Shown: positions 1 through 7,125 of the stretch, one piece after another
How positions within the stretch are numbered: position 1 is the stretch's first letter
Layout of the letters: each line of letters starts with the position of its first letter
NCBI GenBank assembly: GCA_021199395.1
Contig: JAJQIE010000031.1
Span: 1 to 22,703, forward strand
Source of the DNA: Lachnospiraceae bacterium
GTDB taxonomy: Bacteria > Bacillota > Clostridia > Lachnospirales > Lachnospiraceae
DNA: 22,703 nt
Reading direction: 5' to 3'
Made by a program: the position numbers and the translations under genes
The notes under the pieces: model-generated
Database searches by the model: none
What the model saw: only the letters and a program-made list of their open reading frames with translations
Told to the model about the DNA's origin: nothing

Positions 1-1
1 G

Positions 2-493
2 GGGATGGAGCATCTGGCTGATCTGGTAAGCAGCCAGCTTTCTTTGGATTTCCGGTGGGAAAAGGGTGCGGGCGCGGCCGGGGGTCTCGGCTGGGGTCTT
101 CTGGTTTTCACCGGGGCCAGACTCAGGAGAGGGATCGAGACGGTTCTGGATATCTGTGATTTTGACGCGGGCGCACAGTGGGCGGATATTATCGTGACGG
201 GGGAAGGACAGATTGACGGTCAGTCTGTCTGCGGCAAGGTGATTGATGGCGTTGCGCACAGGGCGCAGACTTATGGGAAGCCGGTTATCGCGATTGCCGG
301 AAGTCTTGCGGACAATGCGACGGAGGTCTATCAGGCGGGGATCATGAGTATGGAGGCATGTGTGTGCAGGCCGATGCCCGTGTCCCTGGCGATTGAGAAC
401 GCCAGACCTTATCTGGAGGATGCGGCGGAGCGGATTTTCCGGGCAGTTTTCCTGGGGATGCAGATAAAAGCTAATTTGGAGAAGACATTATGA
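2..493 (+). CDS. Glycerate kinase, C-terminal part (gene cut by left edge)
   Basis: About 163 C-terminal residues of a type I glycerate kinase (GlxK/GarK family, normally about 380 residues), which phosphorylates D-glycerate with ATP and feeds it into lower glycolysis. The visible family signatures are the glycine-rich GAGAAGGLG segment and the TGEGQIDGQS motif followed by GKV. The frame is open to the first base, so the ATG at 5 is probably internal and the true start lies outside the window. The stop overlaps the start of the next gene by four bases (ATGA), so the two are translationally coupled. Family assignment is confident; whether the product is 2- or 3-phosphoglycerate cannot be read from the sequence (2-phosphoglycerate is usual for this family). 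Confidence 0.88.
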   Translation, partial: GMEHLADLVSSQLSLDFRWEKGAGAAGGLGWGLLVFTGARLRRGIETVLDICDFDAGAQWADIIVTGEGQIDGQSVCGKVIDGVAHRAQTYGKPVIAIAGSLADNATEVYQAGIMSMEACVCRPMPVSLAIENARPYLEDAAERIFRAVFLGMQIKANLEKTL

Positions 494-1248
494 ATCTTGA
501 TTTAAGTGGAAAAAAAGCAATTGTCACAGGAGGCGGCAGAGGGCTGTGCAAAAGTATTGCTGAAGGATTCCATGAGTCCGGAGCGGAGGTCGTTCTTGTA
601 GGAAGCTCTGCGGCAGCGAAGGAGACAGCCGCCGGGATGGATTCCTCCTCTGCGAGGGTGTATGGCGTCAGCGGGGATCTCTCTGATAGAGAAAGCCTTA
701 CGGGAATATTTGATGAGTGTCTTGCTCTGCTTGGCGGAGAAGTAGACATTTTAGTAAATGGAGCTGGCGTCCAGTATCGCTGTGATGCGGTCGATTTTCC
801 CACGGAGGAATGGGAGCGGATCCTGACGCTGAATCTGAGCTCTGTGTTTTTCCTTTCGCAGCTTGCGGGAAGGATTATGCTGAAAAAACAGTATGGGAAA
901 ATTATTAATATTGCATCCATGACATCTTTTTTCGGGAGTGTACGGATACCGGCGTATTCCGCATCAAAAGGGGGCGTTGCCCAGCTCACGAAAGCGCTGT
1001 CTAATGAATGGGCGCCTCACGGAATTAATGTCAATGCGATTGCCCCAGGATATATGGCTACCCGGATCACGGCTGATCTGAAAACAAGCTCCCCGGAACA
1101 ATATCGGGAGATTACATCCAGAATCCCCCTGGGAAGATGGGGGACGGGGGAAGACCTGAAGGGGCTGGCTGTATTTCTCGCTTCCGATGCTTCCGCTTAT
1201 ATTTCAGGCGCGGTGATTCCTGTGGACGGAGGTTATCTTGGAAAATAA
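490..1248 (+). CDS. Short-chain dehydrogenase/reductase, KduD-like
   Basis: A 252-residue classical SDR, a soluble NAD(P)-dependent oxidoreductase. The Rossmann glycine motif is TGGGRGLC at about residues 13-20, with Cys where the third glycine usually sits. The NAG motif reads NGAG (90-93), and the catalytic set is N115, S143, Y156 and K160 (YSASK). The segment around GINVNAIAPGYMATRIT, the RIPLGRWG stretch and the C-terminal VDGGY closely resemble KduD, 2-dehydro-3-deoxy-D-gluconate 5-dehydrogenase, and gluconate 5-dehydrogenases. The start overlaps the glycerate kinase stop and has GGAGAAG upstream. With glycerate kinase next to it, a role in sugar-acid breakdown is likely, but the exact substrate is not determined. 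Confidence 0.88.
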   Translation: MNLDLSGKKAIVTGGGRGLCKSIAEGFHESGAEVVLVGSSAAAKETAAGMDSSSARVYGVSGDLSDRESLTGIFDECLALLGGEVDILVNGAGVQYRCDAVDFPTEEWERILTLNLSSVFFLSQLAGRIMLKKQYGKIINIASMTSFFGSVRIPAYSASKGGVAQLTKALSNEWAPHGINVNAIAPGYMATRITADLKTSSPEQYREITSRIPLGRWGTGEDLKGLAVFLASDASAYISGAVIPVDGGYLGK

Positions 1249-1275
1249 ATTTTTAGAAAGAAGGAGGAAATGAAA

Positions 1276-2151
1276 ATGAATGCAGGAATCTTAATTCAGG
1301 CATTAATCAACGGAATTATGGTTGGCGGCATTTACGCGATGATTGGCATGAGCTTAAACCTGATCTTCGGTGTGATGAAAATTGTCAATTTCTGCCAGGG
1401 AGAAATTCTGATGGTAGGTATGTATGTGACATACCTGTTGTATTCGGAACTTGGGCTTGATCCTTTTGTGGCAATTCCGCTGGTAGCTGTCATCATGTTT
1501 TTCTTTGGCGTGCTGGTGCAGGTGTCTCTGATTACCCGGTCAATCAAGGAGGATGGAGATCAGAATATTCTGTTCCTGACCTGCTGCCTGGGCACGCTCC
1601 TGTCAAACCTGTTTCTTCTGGTGTTTAAGTCAGACTATCGGACGGTACAGAGCGTATTCAGCAATCAGGTGCTTACGGTGGGAGGAATGAACATCAGTGT
1701 GACCAGACTTCTGGGATTCTTCGTACTTTGCGCTGTGACAGTGTTGATTTTCCTCATGCTGAAGCATACAAAGCTTGGAAAACAGATTCGCGCGACGTCA
1801 CAGAATGCTGTTGGCGCACAGGTAACGGGGATTAAAACAAAATTTGTATATGCCTGTACCTATGGAATTGGTTCGGCGATTGCGGGAATCGCCGGTGCCT
1901 GCCTGATGTCTTATTACTACGTGTTTCCGTCTGTCGGCAATACCTATGGAACACGGTCGTTTATCGTAGTAACTATGGGCGGACTTGGAAGTGTTTTCGG
2001 AGCCTTTTTCGGCGGCATTGCGCTTGGCGTTATGGAGACGGTCGGATCCGTTGTGGTAGGTGCCGCATTTAAGGATACTCTGGTTTTCGTCGCCTTTATT
2101 CTGATACTGGTAATAAAAGAGAATCTGAATATCCGGAGGAAAAGGGGGTAA
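1276..2151 (+). CDS. livH: Branched-chain amino acid-type ABC transporter permease LivH
   Basis: A 291-residue polytopic inner-membrane protein with about eight hydrophobic segments, the first of the two permeases of a HAAT-family importer. Typical LivH features are the N-terminal LINGIMVGGIYAMIGMSLNLIFGVMKIVNFCQGE stretch (split here: GGIYAMIGMSLNLIFG then NFCQGE) and, near the end, VVTMGGLGSVFGAFFGG. Three in-frame ATGs lie at 1270, 1273-frame and 1276; the strong AAGGAGG at 1261-1267 is only two bases from the first and eight from the one at 1276, so 1276 is chosen. LivM follows after five bases. The name reflects family; the true ligand may not be an amino acid. Confidence 0.92.
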   Translation: MNAGILIQALINGIMVGGIYAMIGMSLNLIFGVMKIVNFCQGEILMVGMYVTYLLYSELGLDPFVAIPLVAVIMFFFGVLVQVSLITRSIKEDGDQNILFLTCCLGTLLSNLFLLVFKSDYRTVQSVFSNQVLTVGGMNISVTRLLGFFVLCAVTVLIFLMLKHTKLGKQIRATSQNAVGAQVTGIKTKFVYACTYGIGSAIAGIAGACLMSYYYVFPSVGNTYGTRSFIVVTMGGLGSVFGAFFGGIALGVMETVGSVVVGAAFKDTLVFVAFILILVIKENLNIRRKRG

Positions 2152-2156
2152 CGGAC

Positions 2157-3173
2157 ATGAAAGGAAAAATGAGTATACGCTATATTTTGGTCGCGCTGTT
2201 GCTTTTGATTGTTGCGCTGGTTCCCCTTGTGATTGACACACCATACATTCTGGGGATTTTTGTTACTACATTTTATGTTGCCTGCTGTACGCTGGCATGG
2301 AGCGTGCTTGGAGGCCTCACCGGCCAGATTTCACTGGGACATGCCGGTTTTATGGGGATTGGAGCGTACATAGCGGCAATTCTGATGAATAACGCCGGGA
2401 TATCGCCATGGATATCCATGATTATCGCCTTTTTTGTGGTAGGCCTGCTTGCGGCGGTTCTTCTGTCGCCCTGCTTTGTTCTCTCAGGCGCTTATTTCAC
2501 TCTGGTTACCATTGCGTTCGCGGAGGCTTTCCGGAACCTGTTTACGAACTGGTCCTATGTGGGCAGCGGACAGGGAATCCTTATCCCTATGAAGGGAAAC
2601 AGCCTGTATATCATGAGATGGGTTTCAAAGGTTCCATATTATTATATTTCGCTGATTATGCTTGTGATTTTCTTCCTTGTCCTGAAAAAGATTGACCGCT
2701 CCAAGCTCGGATATGCGCTGAAGACGATTCGGGAGGATGAGGATACGGCAAATGCGGTAGGAATCAATCCGTTTAAGTATAAGTTTATTGCGACATTCAT
2801 CAGTACCGGTATGATCGCGATTGTCGGAGTGTTTTACGCGAATTATATCGGCTATATCAATCCGGACATTTTAAAACATTCCCAGAGCCTGACCTATGTG
2901 CTGCCGGCGATTATCGGCGGAATTGGCAGCGTGACCGGTTCTCTTCTGGGTGCGGTGATTGCCACGCCCCTGTCGGAATTTCTGAATGCTTCTCTTTCCG
3001 GCATCGCGGGAGGTTTAAACCTGGTTGTATATGCGGCGATTGTTATTCTCATAGTTTTGTTTCAGCCGTCAGGTATTATGGGATGGTATGACCACAGCAA
3101 AGTCAGAAAAGCGGTAAACAGCAAACTGGATGCGATTGACAGCCGACTTTTTGGCAGAAAGGATGAGGGGTGA
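2157..3173 (+). CDS. livM: Branched-chain amino acid-type ABC transporter permease LivM
   Basis: A 338-residue second permease of the importer, with about nine hydrophobic segments. The family signature GQISLGHAGFMGIGAY lies near residues 55-70, and the loop LKTIREDEDTANAVGIN, which contacts the ATPases, lies near 190-205. Toward the C-terminus the segment PAIIGGIGSVTGSLLGA is also characteristic, as is the final LFQPSGIMG. The ribosome site AGGGGG at 2143-2148 overlaps the end of livH and is eight bases from the ATG. Its stop lies four bases before the preferred start of livG, which fits coupled translation of a membrane complex. Confidence 0.92.
   Translation: MKGKMSIRYILVALLLLIVALVPLVIDTPYILGIFVTTFYVACCTLAWSVLGGLTGQISLGHAGFMGIGAYIAAILMNNAGISPWISMIIAFFVVGLLAAVLLSPCFVLSGAYFTLVTIAFAEAFRNLFTNWSYVGSGQGILIPMKGNSLYIMRWVSKVPYYYISLIMLVIFFLVLKKIDRSKLGYALKTIREDEDTANAVGINPFKYKFIATFISTGMIAIVGVFYANYIGYINPDILKHSQSLTYVLPAIIGGIGSVTGSLLGAVIATPLSEFLNASLSGIAGGLNLVVYAAIVILIVLFQPSGIMGWYDHSKVRKAVNSKLDAIDSRLFGRKDEG
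3165..3170 (+). promoter_or_regulatory. Ribosome binding site supporting the livG GTG start
   Basis: GAGGGG sits seven bases before the GTG at 3178 and overlaps the last codons of livM. It decides the GTG start over the in-frame ATGs at 3163 and 3130. Confidence 0.6.
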
Positions 3174-3177
3174 TCTT

Positions 3178-3909
3178 GTGGCGGAGCTTTTGGAAATAAA
3201 AAATCTTACTAAAAACTTCCGCGGTCTGAAAGCGGTAGATAATGTCAGCTTTCAGGTAGAAAAAGGAAGTATCACCGGAATTATCGGAAGCAATGGCGCC
3301 GGGAAAACAACGGTGTTCAATATGATCAGCGGTGTGTTTGCTCCTACCTCCGGAAATATCATTTATAATGGAAAAGATATCACCGGGACGAAGGCATGCT
3401 ATTACACGGAAATGGGAATTGCCAGAACCTTTCAGATCATGAAGCCTCTGCGCAATATGACCGTTCTGGACAATGTGATTTCAGGGGCGCTTTTCGGAAG
3501 AAAGCATCTGAATAAGGCCAGCGAGGCGAGAGAATATGCGCTGGAGGTTCTGGAGTTCACTGGCTTATATGAAAAAAAGGATCTTTATCCTAAGGATATG
3601 GGTACTCCGTACAAAAAAAGGCTGGAGGTAGCGCGTGCGCTTGCCACGGACCCTGAGCTGCTTTTGCTGGACGAGGTAATGGCAGGGCTGAACCCCACGG
3701 AAACGGACGAAGCGGTAGAGCTTTTCCGGAAAATCAATGAGAATGGAACGACCATTCTTCTGATTGAACACATCATGCGGGCTGTTGCCAGCCTTTGCCA
3801 GAAGGTGGTCGTGATGCACCATGGAGAAAAAATTACTGAAGGGACTCCGGAACAGGTGATGAATGATCCCTATGTTATTGAGATTTACCTTGGAAAGGAG
3901 GAGGACTAG
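3178..3909 (+). CDS. livG: Branched-chain amino acid-type ABC transporter ATPase LivG
   Basis: A 243-residue ATPase of the importer. From the GTG start, Walker A is GSNGAGKTT (37-45), the Q-loop Gln is about 86, Walker B is LLLLDE (161-166) and the switch His is H198 (LLIEH). The usual ABC signature is replaced by MGTPYKKRLEVARAL (141-155), and the residue after the catalytic Glu is Val rather than Pro. The GTG at 3178 is preferred because GAGGGG (3165-3170) lies seven bases upstream; an ATG at 3163 inside livM has no properly spaced site, and a longer form from 3130 would overlap livM by 44 bases. The family is clear; the altered signature could affect coupling or ATPase rate. Confidence 0.88.
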   Translation: MAELLEIKNLTKNFRGLKAVDNVSFQVEKGSITGIIGSNGAGKTTVFNMISGVFAPTSGNIIYNGKDITGTKACYYTEMGIARTFQIMKPLRNMTVLDNVISGALFGRKHLNKASEAREYALEVLEFTGLYEKKDLYPKDMGTPYKKRLEVARALATDPELLLLDEVMAGLNPTETDEAVELFRKINENGTTILLIEHIMRAVASLCQKVVVMHHGEKITEGTPEQVMNDPYVIEIYLGKEED

Positions 3910-4629
3910 ATGGCTGAAAAATATTTTCAGGTCGATAAGCTCAGCGTGAAATATGGCGACATTCAGGTTCTCTGGGATATCAGTTTTGAGGCGGAGCGGG
4001 GGGAGATCATTGCCCTGGTAGGAAGCAATGGCGCCGGGAAAAGCACCTGCGTGAAAGCAGTCAGCGGGCTTCAGAAGACCTGTGGCGGAACCATTCGCTT
4101 TGACGGAAAGGATCTGACCGGCGGAAATTGCAGGAGCATGATTGATCACGGAATTATCCTTTGTCCGGAAGGGAGGCAGCTGTTTCCTGAAATGACGGTT
4201 TATGAAAATCTGGAGATGGGAGCCTGCAGTAAGGAATCCTCGGCGAAGAAAAAAGAATCGATCGAAAGAGCCTTTTCCTGGTTCCCGATTCTGAAAGAGA
4301 GGGCAAAGCAGGCGGCCGGGACGCTGTCCGGCGGTGAACAGCAGATGGTTGCTTTTTCCAGAGCGATGATGGGGCTTCCCAAGCTTCTTCTGATGGATGA
4401 GCCGTCACTTGGCCTTGCGCCGAATATTGTGGACGACATCTTTCGGATTGCGAAAGAAATCTCCGGGGAAACCGGTCTTACCATTGTCCTGGTTGAGCAG
4501 GATGTGAAAAAGGCATTGAAGCTGGCGAACCGGGGCTATGTGTTGGAAAATGGAGTCATCAACATAGAGGGAACGGCAAAAGAGCTTCTGAACAATGAGG
4601 AGGTCAAGAAAGCCTACCTTGGAATCTGA
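3910..4629 (+). CDS. livF: Branched-chain amino acid-type ABC transporter ATPase LivF
   Basis: A 239-residue second ATPase of the importer, starting on the base after the livG stop (TAGATG) with AAAGGAGG eight bases upstream. Walker A is GSNGAGKST (38-46), the signature is a canonical LSGGEQQM (139-146), and Walker B is LLLMDEP (159-165). The switch position reads VEQD, with Gln in place of His, which is normal for LivF. The C-terminal segment with ALKLANRGYVLENG is also typical. Together with LivG it would form an asymmetric ATPase pair at the cytoplasmic face, with LivF carrying the orthodox signature and LivG the altered one. Confidence 0.93.
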   Translation: MAEKYFQVDKLSVKYGDIQVLWDISFEAERGEIIALVGSNGAGKSTCVKAVSGLQKTCGGTIRFDGKDLTGGNCRSMIDHGIILCPEGRQLFPEMTVYENLEMGACSKESSAKKKESIERAFSWFPILKERAKQAAGTLSGGEQQMVAFSRAMMGLPKLLLMDEPSLGLAPNIVDDIFRIAKEISGETGLTIVLVEQDVKKALKLANRGYVLENGVINIEGTAKELLNNEEVKKAYLGI

Positions 4630-4647
4630 CGGCTTTATTCTGACGTA

Positions 4648-4672
4648 TTTTATCCGGGGAAACCGGAAAAAA
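4648..4672 (+). other. Weak hairpin between livF and the binding-protein gene
   Basis: TCCGG (4653-4657) pairs with CCGGA (4663-4667) around a five-base loop, and flanking T and A runs could extend the stem past one mismatch. There is no U-run after it, so it is more likely an mRNA-processing or stabilising element than a terminator. Binding-protein genes often need higher expression than their permeases, which would fit. Confidence 0.3.
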
Positions 4673-4698
4673 TAAAAAATAAAATGGAGGTAAGTAAA

Positions 4699-5961
4699 AT
4701 GAAGAAAAAAATGGTAGCAATTGGATTGGCAGCGACTATGGTTGTATCTTCTATGGCCATCGGGATGTCTGCCTATGCAGAGGACAGCGATCCGATCCTG
4801 ATCGGAGCAGTGTATCCGATGACCGGAGACCTTGCTGACTCTGGAAAGACGATGCAGCAGGGCATTGATATGGCAATTGATGAGATCAATGAGGCAGGCG
4901 GTATCGATGGCAGGGAAATCGAGGTAATCTATGGCGATACGCAGGGAGATTCCGCAACAGGAATGTCTGAGGCAGAACGTCTGATCACGCAGGAAAATGT
5001 AGACGTACTGATTGGATGCTATCAGTCTGGCGTTACCGCGACGGTAGCACAGATTGCGGAGCCGTATGGTGTTCCGCTTATTACCGAGAATGCGACGTCG
5101 GATGCGCTGACGGCGAACGGATATGAGTATTTCTTCCGTCTTGCTCCTACAAACATGATGTTTGTACGTGACATGATTGATTACATTAAGGAAGCATCAG
5201 AGAATGACAGTGAAGTTGCGGGAAGCAGCGTGGCTGTATTTACGGATAACTCAGAAGTAGGGCAGCAGACGGTAGAGTGGACCGAATACTGGGCTGGGGA
5301 GAATGACATTGAATACCTTGGTTCTGTTCTTTACACTTCCGGCGCGGCAGATCTTTCTTCGGAGGTACTGCAGCTGAAGTCCATGGATGCGGATGTAGTA
5401 GTGGCAGACTGCTATGTATCGGACGCAATTCTTTTCACAAAGACGCTGAATGAGCAGGGATATTCACCGAGCATGATCATCTGCAAGGGCAATGGATTTA
5501 CAGAGGCTGCTTATCTTGAAGGCGTTGGTTCTCTGGCGAATGGCGTTGTTGTTGCTACTGAGTTCGTAGTTGGCTCTAAGGGCGAGGAAATCACTGATAA
5601 GTATTATGAGCTCTATGGAGAGGATATGAACGGACATTCCGCAGAAGCTTATACATCGACCTGGGTTCTCATCGACGCATTTAAGAATAGTGTTGAGGCT
5701 GGGAACGAGATCAACAATGAAACGATTAAGGATGAGCTCTCTGTAATCGAGATCGATGGAACCTTCTCGAACGGAAATGAAATCATTCTTCCGTATGACC
5801 GGATTGCTTTTGAAGAGGATGAGTTCAACGGAAGTCCGTATCTGAACCAGAACCTGTCCGCGACAGTAACGGTTACCCAGATTCAGGACGAAGAGTATGT
5901 TACAATCTGGCCGTATGAGATTGCAGCGACTGATCTGGTATACCCGGCTCAGTATCAGTAA
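4699..5961 (+). CDS. ABC transporter substrate-binding protein, Leu/Ile/Val-binding family (Peripla_BP_6)
   Basis: A 420-residue secreted ligand-binding protein for the adjacent importer. The start at 4699 is chosen because GGAGGT (4686-4691) is seven bases upstream and the protein then opens with a typical signal peptide MKKKMVAIGLAATMVV, a hydrophobic core and a likely type I cleavage site after AYA at about residue 27. No cysteine is found in that region, so no lipoprotein anchor is seen. The mature part begins DPILIGAVYPMTGDLADSG, with AIDEINEAGGIDG and VDVLIGCYQSGVTATVA, all typical of type I periplasmic binding folds. The ligand is unknown; the family includes binders of branched-chain amino acids, amides, urea and aromatic acids. 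Confidence 0.9.
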   Translation: MKKKMVAIGLAATMVVSSMAIGMSAYAEDSDPILIGAVYPMTGDLADSGKTMQQGIDMAIDEINEAGGIDGREIEVIYGDTQGDSATGMSEAERLITQENVDVLIGCYQSGVTATVAQIAEPYGVPLITENATSDALTANGYEYFFRLAPTNMMFVRDMIDYIKEASENDSEVAGSSVAVFTDNSEVGQQTVEWTEYWAGENDIEYLGSVLYTSGAADLSSEVLQLKSMDADVVVADCYVSDAILFTKTLNEQGYSPSMIICKGNGFTEAAYLEGVGSLANGVVVATEFVVGSKGEEITDKYYELYGEDMNGHSAEAYTSTWVLIDAFKNSVEAGNEINNETIKDELSVIEIDGTFSNGNEIILPYDRIAFEEDEFNGSPYLNQNLSATVTVTQIQDEEYVTIWPYEIAATDLVYPAQYQ

Positions 5962-6002
5962 ATCTGCATCATATACATGACTGCTGATTCATTCACCAAA
6001 CT

Positions 6003-6026
6003 GGCGTCCGGCATTTGCCGGGCGCC
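6003..6026 (+). terminator. Strong hairpin after the binding-protein gene
   Basis: GGCGTCCGGC (6003-6012) pairs with GCCGGGCGCC (6017-6026) over ten bases with one G-T wobble and a four-base loop. It is followed by TGATTTATG rather than a clean U-run, so it may be an imperfect terminator or a 3' stabilising hairpin that sets lower expression of the next gene. Confidence 0.5.
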
Positions 6027-6129
6027 TGATTTATGCGCAGGGGCAGACAGAGAAGTTTTGCGCTTTACGGCGCACCTGCCCCGCGGGCGAGTATACCTGT
6101 TAAAGAGGTTTCAGAATGGAGGAAACACC

Positions 6130-6960
6130 ATGATTCGTTCCGAATTTAAAACAGAAAAAGTGACTGAGCACATCACCAGGATTTACGCATTCTGCTCGGA
6201 ACAAATGTATCTGGTAGAAGGGAAGGAACGAGCGGCACTTCTGGACTCCGGCAGCGGAATCGGATCTGTAAGGCCATTGATTGCCCGACTGACAGTCAGG
6301 CCGGTTACAGTGCTGCTGACGCATGGGCATGTGGATCATGCAATGGGGGCGTCGGAATTTCCGGCGGAGGATGTCTATATTAATCAGGAGGATGCGTATA
6401 TTTACCGGAAACACTGTACGCTGGAATTCCGGAGGAAGAGCCTGTGGATGCAGGAAACAGACGATCTGGTGACGGATGAGGACTTTACTCCGATGGTGCC
6501 AATTGAGAGCTGGCATGACTTAAAGGAAGGAGATTTTTTTGACCTTGGGGGAATCTCAGTGGAAATCCATGCCTGTCCCGGCCATACCAGAGGAAGCCTT
6601 GTGATGCTGATCCCTGAAGAACGGACGGTATTGCTTGGAGATGCCTGCAGCCACAGTACCTTTCTTTTTCAGGATTACTCGACTTCTCTGGAGGAATACC
6701 GGGTGAGCCTGAGCAGGCTCAGGGAAAAGCTGGAGAGTCGATTTGACATGGCTTTGTCCTCTCATGGAAGCGGTATGCTTGCCAAAGATGTGGTGGATGA
6801 CAATCTTTCTCTGTGCGAACAAATCCTGGCAGGGGAAATCCATGGCTTCCCAATGGAATTGAGGGGAACCATGGCATTGCGCGCTCGGAAGCATGTGAGT
6901 CAGGGGCATGGGAATATTTTTTATAATCCGGCGCGTATATACAGAAGCGGGAGCGTTTGA
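6130..6960 (+). CDS. Metallo-beta-lactamase-fold hydrolase
   Basis: A 276-residue soluble hydrolase of the MBL superfamily. The metal site is complete: THGHVDH (H65, H67, D69, H70), then H152 in CPGHTRGS, D171 in LLGDAC and H212 in SSHGSG, as in dinuclear zinc enzymes of the glyoxalase II and lactonase types. The start at 6130 has GGAGG eight bases upstream; the reading frame is open further upstream to 5977 but that part has no conserved sequence and covers the intergenic hairpin. It lies 168 bases after the binding-protein gene and on the same strand, so it is probably the last gene of the transport operon. Its substrate is unknown; an ester, thioester or lactone made from the imported compound is a reasonable guess. 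Confidence 0.85.
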   Translation: MIRSEFKTEKVTEHITRIYAFCSEQMYLVEGKERAALLDSGSGIGSVRPLIARLTVRPVTVLLTHGHVDHAMGASEFPAEDVYINQEDAYIYRKHCTLEFRRKSLWMQETDDLVTDEDFTPMVPIESWHDLKEGDFFDLGGISVEIHACPGHTRGSLVMLIPEERTVLLGDACSHSTFLFQDYSTSLEEYRVSLSRLREKLESRFDMALSSHGSGMLAKDVVDDNLSLCEQILAGEIHGFPMELRGTMALRARKHVSQGHGNIFYNPARIYRSGSV

Positions 6961-7001
6961 AAGCTGCCATTTGTTATAAGTCAGACCTCCTTATTTTTAA
7001 G

Positions 7002-7031
7002 TTGCAGAGAGAGCTTATCGCATGCTATACT
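7002..7031 (+). promoter_or_regulatory. Sigma-A promoter with extended -10 for the AAA-ATPase gene
   Basis: TTGCAG (7002-7007), an 18-base spacer and TATACT (7026-7031), with TGC immediately before the -10 giving the extended -10 form. Transcription would begin near 7038, leaving a leader of about 88 bases in which no clear structure was seen. It makes the downstream gene independent of the transport operon. Confidence 0.6.
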
Positions 7032-7125
7032 ATTGGAAAAACGTGGTATGAATCGGGATTCGCGGGGAAGAAAAGTGATTCCGAAAACATAGATTTGCTT
7101 TCCAAAGAGGTGAGGAGGGCGCTTT

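Noticed and set aside
5977..6129. N-terminal extension of the MBL-fold protein from an ATG at 5977
   Set aside because: The region contains the intergenic hairpin and has no conserved sequence, while the ATG at 6130 has a well-spaced GGAGG.
6975..6999. ATAAG/CTTAT hairpin followed by TTTT after the MBL gene, considered as a terminator
   Set aside because: Only five AT-rich base pairs with a nine-base loop; too weak to call.
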